Positions 22,708 to 32,107 of a stretch of 41,104 nt of DNA are shown one piece after another. The position numbers and the translations under genes are program-made. Under the pieces are notes generated by a model that saw only the letters and a list, made by a program, of their open reading frames with translations, ran no database searches and was not told the origin of the DNA. This stretch comes from a virus. The DNA lies in the IMG/VR virus record IMGVR_UViG_3300042301_002368, positions 1-41,104 of that record. One strand, 5' to 3'. Each line of letters begins with the position of its first letter. The first letter of the stretch is position 1.

Positions 22708-24998
22708 TGCCTTCCTTTCGACTAGCTCCTAGGGACACTTCGTTCGATACTCCGGCGTCGTTTGACACTGGAGCGTGGGACTATTACAAGACACTGGCTT
22801 ACGATGCCTTGTATAACAGTCCTGCAGGTGTTTACGGAATAGGTGGTGGTCCAGTAGGCTCTGTTCAGCGCTTCTCTGAGTTGGCTCTCGAAAAGAATTA
22901 CGGCTCAGGCAAAAAGCTGACTCCTTCTGAGGCTAACCAAATGTATGGCCTCGATGGAATGCTGAACTTCGATGAAGACATTTACGAGTCTGCTGCGAAG
23001 TTAATGCGTGATCGTAAGATGGCGGAGTATCGACGCGATTATATACTCCAGAACGGTGCTACTGGTCTGATGCGTCAAGCTACTGGCATTCCTGTTAGCA
23101 TCGTTTCTTCTGTTGTTGACCCTGTCAACTTTGCGTCGATGTTCATTCCGATTGTTGGTCAAAACAGACTGCTTTCGGGAGTAGCTACTGAGGGTCTGGA
23201 GCGAGGTTTAATCAGTCCTCGACAACTGGCTAAGGTTGTTGGTGCAAGCAGAACCCGCATGCGTCTTGCAACAGGCGCAATCGAAGCTGGCGTAGGTCAA
23301 GCACTGGTAGAGCCTTTGGTTTTGTTTCCTAATATTTACGAGCAGTCTGATTACGGATTCAAAGACTCCATAGAAAACGTCGGTGCAGGTGTTATTCTTG
23401 GTTCTGGTCTTCATCTGACTCTTGGTAAAATAGGAGATAAGTTTAGCGAGATTAAGAGCAATCTTGGTAAGCAACTGGACGTAGGCAATCCGTTCAGGTC
23501 CGAGACTGGTCTTTCTCGTCATGAATGGGATGGTATTGACCTGGAGACCCACTCTGATGCAATCAAGGCTGCTATTGCTGACATAGTTCAAGATTCCCCT
23601 GTTACTGGTCCTTCTGACGTAATCGAGATGAGCCGAAAGGCTATCATGGAGGAACTCAAGTGGGACATTTTAAACAGGTCTCGTGAAGATGTCGCAGCCT
23701 ATCACCTTCGTCAGTCTCGTCAAGGCTACGATCTTCTTGTTGAGCAATACAAGAATCAAGGATCACGATTCTTGTGGGATCCAGAAGCTGCCAAAGCTGA
23801 AGTAAAGACACAGCTAGGCGGTCGTGAAGCTTTCCTGAAAATACGCGAAGACCTCACTGGTCAACCGTATAGGCCGATTGATTTCAACGAAGAGTCACTG
23901 GTCAAAGGTCTCGACAAAGCTTTGGGAGAAGCTCAGAAGCTTGCGGACGAGATGGAAGTTGACAATTTCTTTGATGCTGGTCTTGACGACCTTCATCCCC
24001 TTCAAGCTATCTTTAAAGACGCTGAGGGTAACAAGGGTTCAGAGTATGGCAACTTCAGAGATTTGTTCCGTGTTGCTCTTAAAAAGGGCTACGATTTGAC
24101 TAATGCTGACGTTCGAGTCGGTAGCGAATCTGTTGTTTTCATCACTAAGAATCGCGTAGTCAAGTTCTCTACTCAAGACCTTTCCGCTAACGAAGTTCGT
24201 GGGCTTACTTCTGTTTCTGAGTTTAAGGCAAAGCGTGGCGGTCTATACATGTCCGCTTCTGAGCGAGTAAAAATCATCAACGAGTCTGGCCCTATTGATG
24301 AAGCTTCTGCGGGAATTGCTCAAGCTTTCAATCTTGTAGGTAAGCAGTTAGGTCTTACTTTTGAAGATGCTTACGCCTACAACGTAGGCATCAATGAACG
24401 TGGAGACATCCTTCTGGTTGACACCGGCAAGATTTTTAAAACCAAGAAAGAAGTTCCAAAGACTCGGCTCGACAAGATTCGCGCAGCTAAGGAACGCACG
24501 GCTCTGTCTGCGGAGAACCGCCAAATCCTTGCCAAGCTGGAGCAGCAACTCAAGGACAACAATCCTCAAATTACCAAAGAGATGATCGACGCTGAATACG
24601 AGCGTCGCCTCAAAAATCTAATTGAGAAGAAACGTCGTCAGTATAAATCTGAGCAGAAAATTCTTGACAACCAAGACCGAATCCCTGAAGCTCGCGAAAC
24701 GATTTGGCTTGGACAGGAAGTCAAGAAGGAAGTTACTCCTATCGAGCCTCAGACCCCAGATAAAATCAAGGAAGATGTCTCATCCGTAAAGGAGCAGAGC
24801 GTTAAGGTTGAAAACGATCTTCGCAAGCCCCAGATGGAAGCTGACCCTAAAAAGGCTGAAGCTGGAGAAAATTACGGAGACTTCACCCCTGAAGAACTCA
24901 AAATTATCGAGGCTGCTGACGAGCAAGTCAAAAAGGCTCAAGTGATGAAGAAGTCTATTGAAAACGGAATCCGCTGCATTAGCGGTAAAGCTCTCTAA
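22707..24998 (+). CDS. internal virion protein with a protein-kinase-like core (763 aa)
   Basis: A large internal-core protein. Residues 1-250 contain hydrophobic Gly/Ala segments (GVGQALVEPLVLFPNIYEQ, VGAGVILGSGLHLTLG). Residues 470-575 show an arrangement like protein kinases: VVFITKNRVVKF with Lys486 as a beta-3 lysine candidate, Glu496 in the next helix, FEDAYAYNVG with Asp554 and Asn559, and ILLVDTG with Asp572. The Asp-Asn-Asp spacing of 5 and 13 is exactly that of PKA Asp166, Asn171 and Asp184. The N-lobe is short, so activity is uncertain. Residues 580-750 are charged helices. Kinase-like modules occur in phage polyvalent proteins that are delivered with DNA, which fits an ejected internal protein. 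Overlaps neighbours as TAATG. Confidence 0.75.
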   Translation: MPSFRLAPRDTSFDTPASFDTGAWDYYKTLAYDALYNSPAGVYGIGGGPVGSVQRFSELALEKNYGSGKKLTPSEANQMYGLDGMLNFDEDIYESAAKLMRDRKMAEYRRDYILQNGATGLMRQATGIPVSIVSSVVDPVNFASMFIPIVGQNRLLSGVATEGLERGLISPRQLAKVVGASRTRMRLATGAIEAGVGQALVEPLVLFPNIYEQSDYGFKDSIENVGAGVILGSGLHLTLGKIGDKFSEIKSNLGKQLDVGNPFRSETGLSRHEWDGIDLETHSDAIKAAIADIVQDSPVTGPSDVIEMSRKAIMEELKWDILNRSREDVAAYHLRQSRQGYDLLVEQYKNQGSRFLWDPEAAKAEVKTQLGGREAFLKIREDLTGQPYRPIDFNEESLVKGLDKALGEAQKLADEMEVDNFFDAGLDDLHPLQAIFKDAEGNKGSEYGNFRDLFRVALKKGYDLTNADVRVGSESVVFITKNRVVKFSTQDLSANEVRGLTSVSEFKAKRGGLYMSASERVKIINESGPIDEASAGIAQAFNLVGKQLGLTFEDAYAYNVGINERGDILLVDTGKIFKTKKEVPKTRLDKIRAAKERTALSAENRQILAKLEQQLKDNNPQITKEMIDAEYERRLKNLIEKKRRQYKSEQKILDNQDRIPEARETIWLGQEVKKEVTPIEPQTPDKIKEDVSSVKEQSVKVENDLRKPQMEADPKKAEAGENYGDFTPEELKIIEAADEQVKKAQVMKKSIENGIRCISGKAL

Positions 24999-27655
24999 TG
25001 AAAGTCAATTTCTCAGAATGCCGCAACGCAATCCTAGCGATTGCTAAAGACCAATTGTCAGAATCAGAAGCTGACGACTTGGTCAAGGCGGTTGAGCAGC
25101 GTCTGAAAAACATCCCAGAAGAATCGCTGATTGATGTTGAAGCGAAGATTGCTGAGATAGGTTCTGAACTTGCTGAAGAGATCGACAAATTTGCACAAAT
25201 CGAAAAACGCAATGCTCTGCTCACTGTGAGAGCTATGCGTCGTATGGAGAAGCATGCCAAGACGTTTGGTTCTCCGTATGAAGGTTTGCTGGGTTTTCTG
25301 GAAGATTCCCGTCGCAGAATCGAGGGTGCCGGTCGTGGCGTCAATGCTGTGATCGACGGATGGAAAGCCAAGTATCAAGGAGAGCTAAAAGCTCGACTGA
25401 TCGAAGCTGGAGTCTTTGATGATTTTCGCAAAGATACTCTTGAGAAAGAAGTGTTTATGGAGTTTTACGCTCCTGGCTCTTCTGGCTCTAAGAAGGCTGC
25501 TAAGATTCGTGATATCATGTTTTCGCTTAAGCAAGACATGGTTGACAAACAGAATCTTCATGGGTCGTTCATCAACTTTCTTCCTGAACACGTCAAGCGC
25601 CAAAGCTACAGCCCTAACCTGATCAAGCGCAAGTTTGGTCCTGAGCGTTTCAACAAGACACTTAACCTCAACAGGTTCTTGAGTCCTGAAGAATACGACG
25701 AAACTTTCAAGCGTTGGAAGGATTTCATCAAACCTCTTCTTGATTCAGAACTCACGTTCAAAGACAGCGACCCAGACAAGTTTCTTCGTGGTGTATTTGA
25801 CGGAATCATGTCCGGCAAACACGGTTCAATTGAAAAGGCTAGTGGTGCTGAAGTCAATGCGAAGTTTTTTCGCGCTGGAGCGTTAGCCAAAAAGGCTTCT
25901 ACTCAGCGTCTGATGCACTTTAGAGATGGACCTTCTGCTTATGCAGCCCATAAGATGTTCTCTGCTGATCCATTGTCTCATGGCTTTCTGTCTGAAATTG
26001 AGCATGCTTCGACCAATCTTGGTCTGATGCAAATGATGGGACCAAATCCAGAGAAAGCTTTGAACGAAGTTGTTAGCAAACTGGAATACGAATACTCTAG
26101 GTCTGGGGAAGAGAAGAAGCTTAAAGAACTTCAAGAAAACAAGAGCAAGCTGTTTACTGCGTTGAAGTTCCTGGATGGGGAGGCTCGTGTTCCAGAAAGC
26201 CCCACCCTACATACCGCGGTATCAACTGTTAGCTCTGTCATATCTCAGGCAAAGCTGGGCCAGATTTTGCTGTTTGCTCTTCCTGACCGCGTGCTCCTGC
26301 AAAGCACTCTCACTCGAAACGGAATCAAGAGCATGGAAGCTTTTGGCGCTGCAATTAAGCTGACTCGCCCAGCTAACGAAGCTGATCGTCTTCGACTCAT
26401 GGCTCTTGGCTCAGAAGTCAAGTCTTTGATTTCTGCTGTCAACGGTCGATTCACAACTGGAGCAGAAGGCAAGATTCCCTCTGCTCTGCACAAGTCTCAA
26501 AAATATTTCTTTGATTTTGCTGGTATCAACTACATGGATGATATTGGCACAGCAGCTATACTTGGAGTTCTGCCTCGTCATGCAGGAAATCTGAGCGGTC
26601 AGACTTTTGACAAACTGATGCCAGAATTTCGTAACTTGCTTAGCAATTATGGATTCACCGCTAAAGAGTGGGAAGCTATTCGTAAAACTTCATATGGTGT
26701 GGACTCCGCAGGTAAGGTAGTCGATCACAAAGGCAATCCCAAAGAAACCCTAGATAACTGGATTACGCCTGATCGTTTTAATCTCATCCCAGAAAATGAG
26801 CTAGACTCTCTGCTAGAGGCAGACGGTTTAAAACCCTCAGAAAACAACAGGAAACGCAAACTCACTGAGTTGGAATCTAAATATCGTTCTTGGCTTATTG
26901 CTCAGCGCGATGAAGGCGTGCTGATGCCTGGGTCTAAAGAACACAGACTTGCCGCTTTTGGCACTCAGGCTGGAACAGGAATCGGGTCTCTTACTCGAAT
27001 GCTGATGTTGTTCAAAAGCTTTCCTATTACGATGTATACCAAGATACTTCGTCGAGAAATGCAGGGTAATGGAGCACAAAGTTTCATGGACTGGGTTAGG
27101 ATGGAAAAGAACAGCAATTACCACACTGTCCAACTGGTAGCCATGATGACAGTTGCCGGGTATGTGAGTCTGACGATTTCTGACTTGCTTGGCGGCAAAG
27201 AACCTCGTAAGTTCACTAACGATCGAGGGGAGATTGATGAAGTGGCAGGCATCAAGCTTCTTCGTGATTCTTTCTTACGTGGAGGTGCCGGTAGTATTTA
27301 CGCAGATTTGCTTCTTCGTGAGTATGACAACTCTTACAACACAGTCGCTCGCGCTGTTGGTGGTCCAGTTCTAGGGGAGCTAGAAAAGGCTGCGTCTCTT
27401 GGCGTTGACGCTTACCAGGGAGAGTTGAAATCAGGCGACGCTGCGCAGTTCATAAAAGGCAACACACCTTGGATTAACTTGTTCTACATCAAGCCTGCTC
27501 TTGATCACTTGTTGTTCAACAACATCCAGGAAATGTTAGACCCTGGAACTCTTCGTAGGATGGAGATGGAGCAGCGACGCAAAGGGACTGAATATTGGAT
27601 GCCTCCCTCTGAAGTTAACGCTAACCTTCCAGACGAAATCAATCTTAAGAATTAA
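24998..27655 (+). CDS. large internal virion protein, T7 gp16-like role (885 aa)
   Basis: The biggest internal-core candidate: mostly helical, with no signal peptide. Residues 1-100 are charged helices (SEADDLVKAVEQRLKNIPEE), the middle contains LINFLPEHVKR-like and GQILLFALPDRVLLQSTLTRNG segments, and the C-terminal part has a few hydrophobic stretches (VQLVAMMTVAGYVSLTISDL) that could interact with the inner membrane during DNA ejection. No lytic transglycosylase motif is visible, unlike T7 gp16. The assignment rests on size and on being third in the internal-core gene cluster before the fibre. Its ATG overlaps the previous stop (TAATG). Confidence 0.65.
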   Translation: MKVNFSECRNAILAIAKDQLSESEADDLVKAVEQRLKNIPEESLIDVEAKIAEIGSELAEEIDKFAQIEKRNALLTVRAMRRMEKHAKTFGSPYEGLLGFLEDSRRRIEGAGRGVNAVIDGWKAKYQGELKARLIEAGVFDDFRKDTLEKEVFMEFYAPGSSGSKKAAKIRDIMFSLKQDMVDKQNLHGSFINFLPEHVKRQSYSPNLIKRKFGPERFNKTLNLNRFLSPEEYDETFKRWKDFIKPLLDSELTFKDSDPDKFLRGVFDGIMSGKHGSIEKASGAEVNAKFFRAGALAKKASTQRLMHFRDGPSAYAAHKMFSADPLSHGFLSEIEHASTNLGLMQMMGPNPEKALNEVVSKLEYEYSRSGEEKKLKELQENKSKLFTALKFLDGEARVPESPTLHTAVSTVSSVISQAKLGQILLFALPDRVLLQSTLTRNGIKSMEAFGAAIKLTRPANEADRLRLMALGSEVKSLISAVNGRFTTGAEGKIPSALHKSQKYFFDFAGINYMDDIGTAAILGVLPRHAGNLSGQTFDKLMPEFRNLLSNYGFTAKEWEAIRKTSYGVDSAGKVVDHKGNPKETLDNWITPDRFNLIPENELDSLLEADGLKPSENNRKRKLTELESKYRSWLIAQRDEGVLMPGSKEHRLAAFGTQAGTGIGSLTRMLMLFKSFPITMYTKILRREMQGNGAQSFMDWVRMEKNSNYHTVQLVAMMTVAGYVSLTISDLLGGKEPRKFTNDRGEIDEVAGIKLLRDSFLRGGAGSIYADLLLREYDNSYNTVARAVGGPVLGELEKAASLGVDAYQGELKSGDAAQFIKGNTPWINLFYIKPALDHLLFNNIQEMLDPGTLRRMEMEQRRKGTEYWMPPSEVNANLPDEINLKN

Positions 27656-27659
27656 AATC

Positions 27660-30548
27660 ATGGTCTCTAGCCAAAACACAATCATTGCGCATCTCGCGAA
27701 CGGTTCGGCAACGACGTTTGCTTTTGATTTTCTCGTTCAACGTTCGACTGATCTTCAAGTTGTCTTGCTGAATGCTGATGCTTCAGAAGCTACTCCAATC
27801 AGCTACTCTGTGACGGGTCTAGGACTCAACACTGGCGGAACGATCACGTTTGTTGGTGCTCCTGCTAATGGTCTCACAGTTGTTATCTACCGTAAATCTT
27901 TCAAAGACCAAGAAAAGGATTACGTTCCGAACGATGATTTTCCGGCTGAGACGCATGAGACTGCTTTGGACAGAAGCATTCTTCTTCATCAGGAAAACCA
28001 GCGAGACATTGGAACAGCGCTTCGTTTTCCTGTAGCTGAGAACGTTCAACTTGCTCCTCTTACCAAAGCTCTACGAGCTAATAAGATGATCGAGTTTGAC
28101 GCTAACGGAAATCTTACTCTTATTTCCAAACAATCTATTATTGACGCGGCTTCCGCTGCTTCTTCGGGATTTGCGCAAGCTGCTGCAAATTCTGCGCAAC
28201 AAGCTTCTGATTCTCAGGCTGCTGCTAGCCAAAGTGCAGAACAGGCGGCTCAATCTTTAGCTGATATTGGGAATGCTCTTTCAGAGGCTGAAGCTTCAGC
28301 AATTGCTGCTGCTGCGGCTGCGGCTGCGGCGGCTTCCTATCAAGCAAAAATTGAAGTCGCAACCATCTCGGCTCTTAAAGCGTTGTCTGTTGCTTCTTTT
28401 AATGACGGTGATGTTGCTGTTGTTCGAGGTCACGGAGTTGCTAATGACGGTGGTGGTGGAATGTTTTATCGTGTAGCAGCCAGTGCAGTTACAGACGATA
28501 ACGGTCTTGTGATTGCTCCCAATGCTGGAGCAGGTCGTTGGCACAGACTTGTTGATGGAAACGCAATTTCCGTCCGGTGGTTTGGTGCGCGTGGCAACGG
28601 CGTCACCGATGATCGCCCGGCGTTCCTCGCCGCCTTCACGGCGGCGGTCACGTCCGGTTTCACCGTGCGCGTCCCAGCTGGCACCTACTTCATTTCATCC
28701 ATTATGAACATGGACGCCGTGACGTTCACGCACCCGCTGCGCGTCTTTGGAGAGGGTCCGGGCAGCGTCATCCTCGGGAAGGGTCTGATTCGAGTGCGCA
28801 AAGACAGCGCGGGCGCCTTCAAAACCCTTGCGGCGGACGTGGCGGCTAACTCGCGCACCATTCAGCTCACGGACAACACAGGCGTCGCCGCCGGGCACCT
28901 GCTTTATTTTCGCACAAGCAATCAGGCCAACTCAGCGAACTTGGTCTACGATCAGCTTGTGCAGGTGCGCGCCGTCAACGGCGACGGCACCCTGACAATC
29001 ACGCCCGTCAAGTTTCCGTTCCCTGTGTCCCTGGCATTCTCGGCGCACACGATTGTTACAACGGTGACGCATTTCCCGGTAGCGACAGACCTGCACTTTG
29101 AGCGAATTACATTCCGGTCAATCCTGACGAATGCAATGGATAGTAACGCGAACGTCTTCCAGTGGATTGACCAATTCGTGGGACGCCTTAGCATCATTGA
29201 CTGCGGGCACACCGCCACTCTTGAGGCGCGCGATGTCTCGACGGATGGTATGTATTATCTCCCCGGTATCTGCATCGCACGCCAAGTCATGGGGGTCCGG
29301 ATTCACGGCGGGTTTTATGAAACCACCGGATACACCTTCTGGTTTCAGTGGAGCGGGAACGCTATCGTCAGCAATGTCGTCCTGCGCAATCAACGGCACG
29401 CCTTTACCACGAACAACGCGCATGATGTTATCGTGACGGACATCATATCGCAGGGCGGCGGAGTGCTCGATTCGCACGGGTCTTGGGACGTGCGCGCATC
29501 CAATATCAAGAGCACGGGCACCCCGAACCTAAACAATATCCGAAGCAACGGCTCAGTCGTCTTAAAGGACTCCGATTTGGATGGAGACGTTACCTTAAGC
29601 GGTGGAGCATCATCTGGCTATCTGTGGGATGCGTTCGTTGCGAACGCAGCGGATTACGCTTGGTTTGAAACCAACATCCGCAATCGCGCTTATGCTCACG
29701 TTGAAAACTGTGTAATTCAGGGACAACTGAACGCTTCGGCCCCGGTGTCGGAATATCGGCTCCGGGATTTGCGGGTGGGGTCGGTCGGGACATTGGAAAA
29801 CGTGGTGAACGGGACAACGCGGGCCGTTGCTGCCGTCTATTGGGAAAACATTCGGAGTCTGGACGGGCAGATTTTGCTCTATTCGGCCAGCCTTTCCCGT
29901 GGTGTTTCCCGCAATATCAACGCGGGGAACCCGATGAACCATGCACGGGTCTGGTTCGTTCCTGCGGCGTCCGCTGCGTCGGGACGCGATACGTTCATTG
30001 CCCTGATCGGAACGCAGGCCATGAACTGCGGCAAAACCCTGATGCCCTTCATCGCAGACTTTGCGCAACTGGGCCGCTATGTCGTCGGAGCAGGCGTAAC
30101 CAAGCAAATCACGGTTTGCTTCATGTTCGCCGGGGCTGGTAACGCTTGGCCAGCCATCGGAGGTTCCAACGACAAGGTAAGCACGGATGCAGCGTTTCAG
30201 GCGGGGGTTTATTCGCAGGAAAATATCGAGATGCACCTGAATGCGTTCGGGGCCATTTTTCACGCGAACAGCACAACGATTGCCGGTCACAATTTCCGGG
30301 ACACGGCGGACCTTTCAAAACAAGGCACCTTCCGAGACTTCGCCTACAACGGCGACGGCTACAAGGTTCTTACAATCACCGCGTTTCGACGCGCTGGCTC
30401 AACCGCGATTCCAACCGACGTGCAAGCACAGTGGCCGGCCGCAACGTTCAATCTCCGGCGTTACGAAATCGACGTGGCCGTGGTGGTGAATCGCACCTCC
30501 TCAACGCTTTGCCTCAGCTTTGCCGGCCATGTTCATCACGTTCCTTAA
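27660..30548 (+). CDS. tail fibre / tailspike with T7 gp17-like N-terminus and beta-helix body (962 aa)
   Basis: Receptor-binding protein. Residues 1-140 resemble the T7 fibre virion-attachment domain (GSATTFAFDFLVQRSTDLQVVL, then YVPNDDFPAETHETALDRS, then LHQENQRDIGTALRFP). Residues 160-235 are an Ala/Gln/Ser-rich coiled coil including a run of Ala. From about residue 302 (VRWFGARGNGVTDDRPAF) the protein switches to a pectate-lyase-type beta-helix, as in tailspikes that bind or cut surface polysaccharide; catalytic residues are not identifiable. At the same point base use changes: third positions become GC-rich from about 28570 to the end of the gene, pointing to acquisition of the body from another genome. 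It ends VHHVP. Confidence 0.88.
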   Translation: MVSSQNTIIAHLANGSATTFAFDFLVQRSTDLQVVLLNADASEATPISYSVTGLGLNTGGTITFVGAPANGLTVVIYRKSFKDQEKDYVPNDDFPAETHETALDRSILLHQENQRDIGTALRFPVAENVQLAPLTKALRANKMIEFDANGNLTLISKQSIIDAASAASSGFAQAAANSAQQASDSQAAASQSAEQAAQSLADIGNALSEAEASAIAAAAAAAAAASYQAKIEVATISALKALSVASFNDGDVAVVRGHGVANDGGGGMFYRVAASAVTDDNGLVIAPNAGAGRWHRLVDGNAISVRWFGARGNGVTDDRPAFLAAFTAAVTSGFTVRVPAGTYFISSIMNMDAVTFTHPLRVFGEGPGSVILGKGLIRVRKDSAGAFKTLAADVAANSRTIQLTDNTGVAAGHLLYFRTSNQANSANLVYDQLVQVRAVNGDGTLTITPVKFPFPVSLAFSAHTIVTTVTHFPVATDLHFERITFRSILTNAMDSNANVFQWIDQFVGRLSIIDCGHTATLEARDVSTDGMYYLPGICIARQVMGVRIHGGFYETTGYTFWFQWSGNAIVSNVVLRNQRHAFTTNNAHDVIVTDIISQGGGVLDSHGSWDVRASNIKSTGTPNLNNIRSNGSVVLKDSDLDGDVTLSGGASSGYLWDAFVANAADYAWFETNIRNRAYAHVENCVIQGQLNASAPVSEYRLRDLRVGSVGTLENVVNGTTRAVAAVYWENIRSLDGQILLYSASLSRGVSRNINAGNPMNHARVWFVPAASAASGRDTFIALIGTQAMNCGKTLMPFIADFAQLGRYVVGAGVTKQITVCFMFAGAGNAWPAIGGSNDKVSTDAAFQAGVYSQENIEMHLNAFGAIFHANSTTIAGHNFRDTADLSKQGTFRDFAYNGDGYKVLTITAFRRAGSTAIPTDVQAQWPAATFNLRRYEIDVAVVVNRTSSTLCLSFAGHVHHVP

Positions 30549-30780
30549 TCCATGAAAACGCTCGCCCTATTTGACGCGCAAGACCGCTTCCTGAACTTCC
30601 TAGAAGGGGAGATTTCAGACCATGCCCCCATCCCGGTCAGTGACTCTGGGCTTCTCTGTATCATCGAGGTTCCTGCTCCTATCGCCTACGATGCGGCAAC
30701 CTCGGACATTGTGTTCACCCGAGACGGCTGGCAGGTAATTCCGCGTCTCAATAACCCGGTGCCCGCATCGGTGCCAGCGT
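28570..30780 (+). other. GC-rich receptor-binding module of different origin
   Basis: Codon third positions shift abruptly to G/C at about 28570, within the conserved WFGARGNGVTDD segment of the fibre, and shift back at about 30780, within VPAWRIKAVA of the next gene. The interval spans the fibre body and the first half of the fibre-associated gene, consistent with replacement by recombination at short conserved motifs. Confidence 0.65.
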
Positions 30781-31004
30781 GGAGAATCAAAGCTGTTGCT
30801 GACATAAATGGCTTGACGCAAAGCATAGAATCTTTTTTGCAAAATTTGCCTCTCGAAATAAAGCCTGCTGCTGTTCGGGCATGGACTGATGGTAATATTG
30901 TGGAAAGACATTCTTCAACTACGCTTGCTGTTCAAGCGCATCTCAAACTTAATGATTCTCAGGTTGATGATTGGTTTCGTCAAGCTGCTAACCTAAACGT
31001 GTAA
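30552..31004 (+). CDS. fibre-associated protein, possibly a chaperone or accessory (150 aa)
   Basis: The C-terminal half (VPAWRIKAVADINGLTQSIESFL, then AVRAWTDGNIVERHS, LNDSQVDDWFRQAANL) follows a pattern common in short phage proteins encoded next to fibre genes (PAWRxRAxLxxxGL...W..GN.I.R.S....LxLTDxQxDxxFxxA). The N-terminal half (LALFDAQDRFLNFLEGEISD) is short and beta-rich. Its own gene is a mosaic: the first part shares the GC-rich codon use of the fibre body, the second part the usual codon use of this phage, with the junction at VPAWR. Function, perhaps fibre folding or attachment, is inferred from position. It starts 4 bases after the fibre stop. Confidence 0.55.
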   Translation: MKTLALFDAQDRFLNFLEGEISDHAPIPVSDSGLLCIIEVPAPIAYDAATSDIVFTRDGWQVIPRLNNPVPASVPAWRIKAVADINGLTQSIESFLQNLPLEIKPAAVRAWTDGNIVERHSSTTLAVQAHLKLNDSQVDDWFRQAANLNV

Positions 31005-31005
31005 C

Positions 31006-31677
31006 ATGAAAAATATCCTGCAATCCAAAACCATCTGGGGAGCCCTTGTCTCTCTGGTTGTCGCCATCCTCGCAATCTTTGACATTAAGGTTGCTGCCGA
31101 CGAGCTTCAGCAAGTAGCTGAAGCTGTTGGCCTCGTCATCGGCTTCGCGCTGACTGTTTACGGTCGCTTGAAAGCTAAGAAAGAGCTCACGATCAAGGTG
31201 CCTCCTGCTGCTCCTTTGATCGCTTTTCTTCTTACTGCAAGCTTCATGTTTCCTGGTTGCGCAACCATTCGATCAAATCCTGAAACAACCAAAGCTGTTC
31301 TGAAGGCTACGCTTCGAATCGGTCTGCAAGCTGGGCTACATGCCATCACTAAGAACAATCCAGACCTTCAGCCGTATCTAGCAATGCTGTCGAACACAAT
31401 CGTGTTTAGTGCAGAAACAGACGCATCTCCTGAAGCTGTTGAAGCCAGTGTCAAAAACTTTGTCGACAACAAGATTCCTGATCCGTTTTATCGGCAGCTG
31501 GTTCTGACTTCTATCACTGACACACTGGCTATCTACAAGGAGTTTTACCTGAAAAACCCGGAAGCCAAGTTTGACCCAGACAAGAAAGAGATTCTACTGG
31601 CTATTGCTCAAGCAATTGACAGTGTCTCTAAGCCCACTGTTCAATCTGAAGACAACAACGCTCTCCGACTGAATTAA
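31006..31677 (+). CDS. holin-like protein with a lipoprotein-type C-terminal part (223 aa)
   Basis: Residues 1-62 match a phage holin pattern: SKTIWGALVSLVVAILAIF, then ELQQVAEAVGLVIGFALTVYGRLKAKKEL (two membrane spans with a YGR-x-K/R-A end). A third hydrophobic segment LIAFLLTASFMFPGC (71-85) ends in a lipobox-like cysteine, although FPGC is an imperfect lipobox. The remaining 138 residues are soluble and helical. It could be one membrane protein or could hide an internal start giving a separate lipoprotein; a GTG codon just before PPAAPLIAF would allow this. It opens the lysis cassette directly after the fibre genes. Confidence 0.55.
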   Translation: MKNILQSKTIWGALVSLVVAILAIFDIKVAADELQQVAEAVGLVIGFALTVYGRLKAKKELTIKVPPAAPLIAFLLTASFMFPGCATIRSNPETTKAVLKATLRIGLQAGLHAITKNNPDLQPYLAMLSNTIVFSAETDASPEAVEASVKNFVDNKIPDPFYRQLVLTSITDTLAIYKEFYLKNPEAKFDPDKKEILLAIAQAIDSVSKPTVQSEDNNALRLN

Positions 31678-31678
31678 C

Positions 31679-32107
31679 ATGGACGCGAATCTCATCATGG
31701 CAAGCTTTCTTAATCTTCTTAAAAAGCTGCCTCCAACCTTCATCGTTGCAGACAGGACTTACGCTCCAGTCAAAAAGAAGTATCTTCTTGAGAACTTCTA
31801 CGACTGGTATCGGAAGTTTATGTTTAGTCAAGATGTGATCAAGTGGGATTCGCGTTTCGATTGTGATGACTTCGCTGCGCTGTATCGATCGCTTATCCAA
31901 CTGGCTCACTTTCAAGCCAAAGGTAACAACGATGAAGGTGTGGCAGTCGGCGAAGTTTTCTTCTGGCAAGAAGGTAATCCGGACAAGGGTCATGCTATCA
32001 ACTGTGGTATGACTGAAGAAGGCCTGATTTTCTTTGAGCCTCAAACCGGAAAGCAACTGCACCTATCAAATGAAGAACTTGCTTCGATATTCTTTGTTCG
32101 CTTTTAG
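31679..32107 (+). CDS. cysteine-peptidase-like protein, candidate endolysin (142 aa)
   Basis: Contains the Cys-His pattern of transglutaminase/NlpC-type cysteine peptidases: Cys62 in RFDCDDFAALYRS, His105 in DKGHAINCG, and an acidic residue in FFEPQTGK (Glu120). The surrounding segments (GVAVGEVFFW, EGLIFFEPQ) read as the central strands of such folds. It lies between a holin-like gene and a lipoprotein/holin pair, and no lysozyme, amidase or transglycosylase is visible anywhere else in the window, so it is the best candidate for the cell-wall-degrading enzyme. This is an inference; the catalytic type has not been verified. The ATG lies one base after the previous stop. Confidence 0.55.
   Translation: MDANLIMASFLNLLKKLPPTFIVADRTYAPVKKKYLLENFYDWYRKFMFSQDVIKWDSRFDCDDFAALYRSLIQLAHFQAKGNNDEGVAVGEVFFWQEGNPDKGHAINCGMTEEGLIFFEPQTGKQLHLSNEELASIFFVRF

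Noticed and set aside
27660-31004. Diversity-generating retroelement, as in phage BPP-1
   Set aside because: Structural genes resemble BPP-1, but no reverse transcriptase gene and no template/variable repeat pair were seen.
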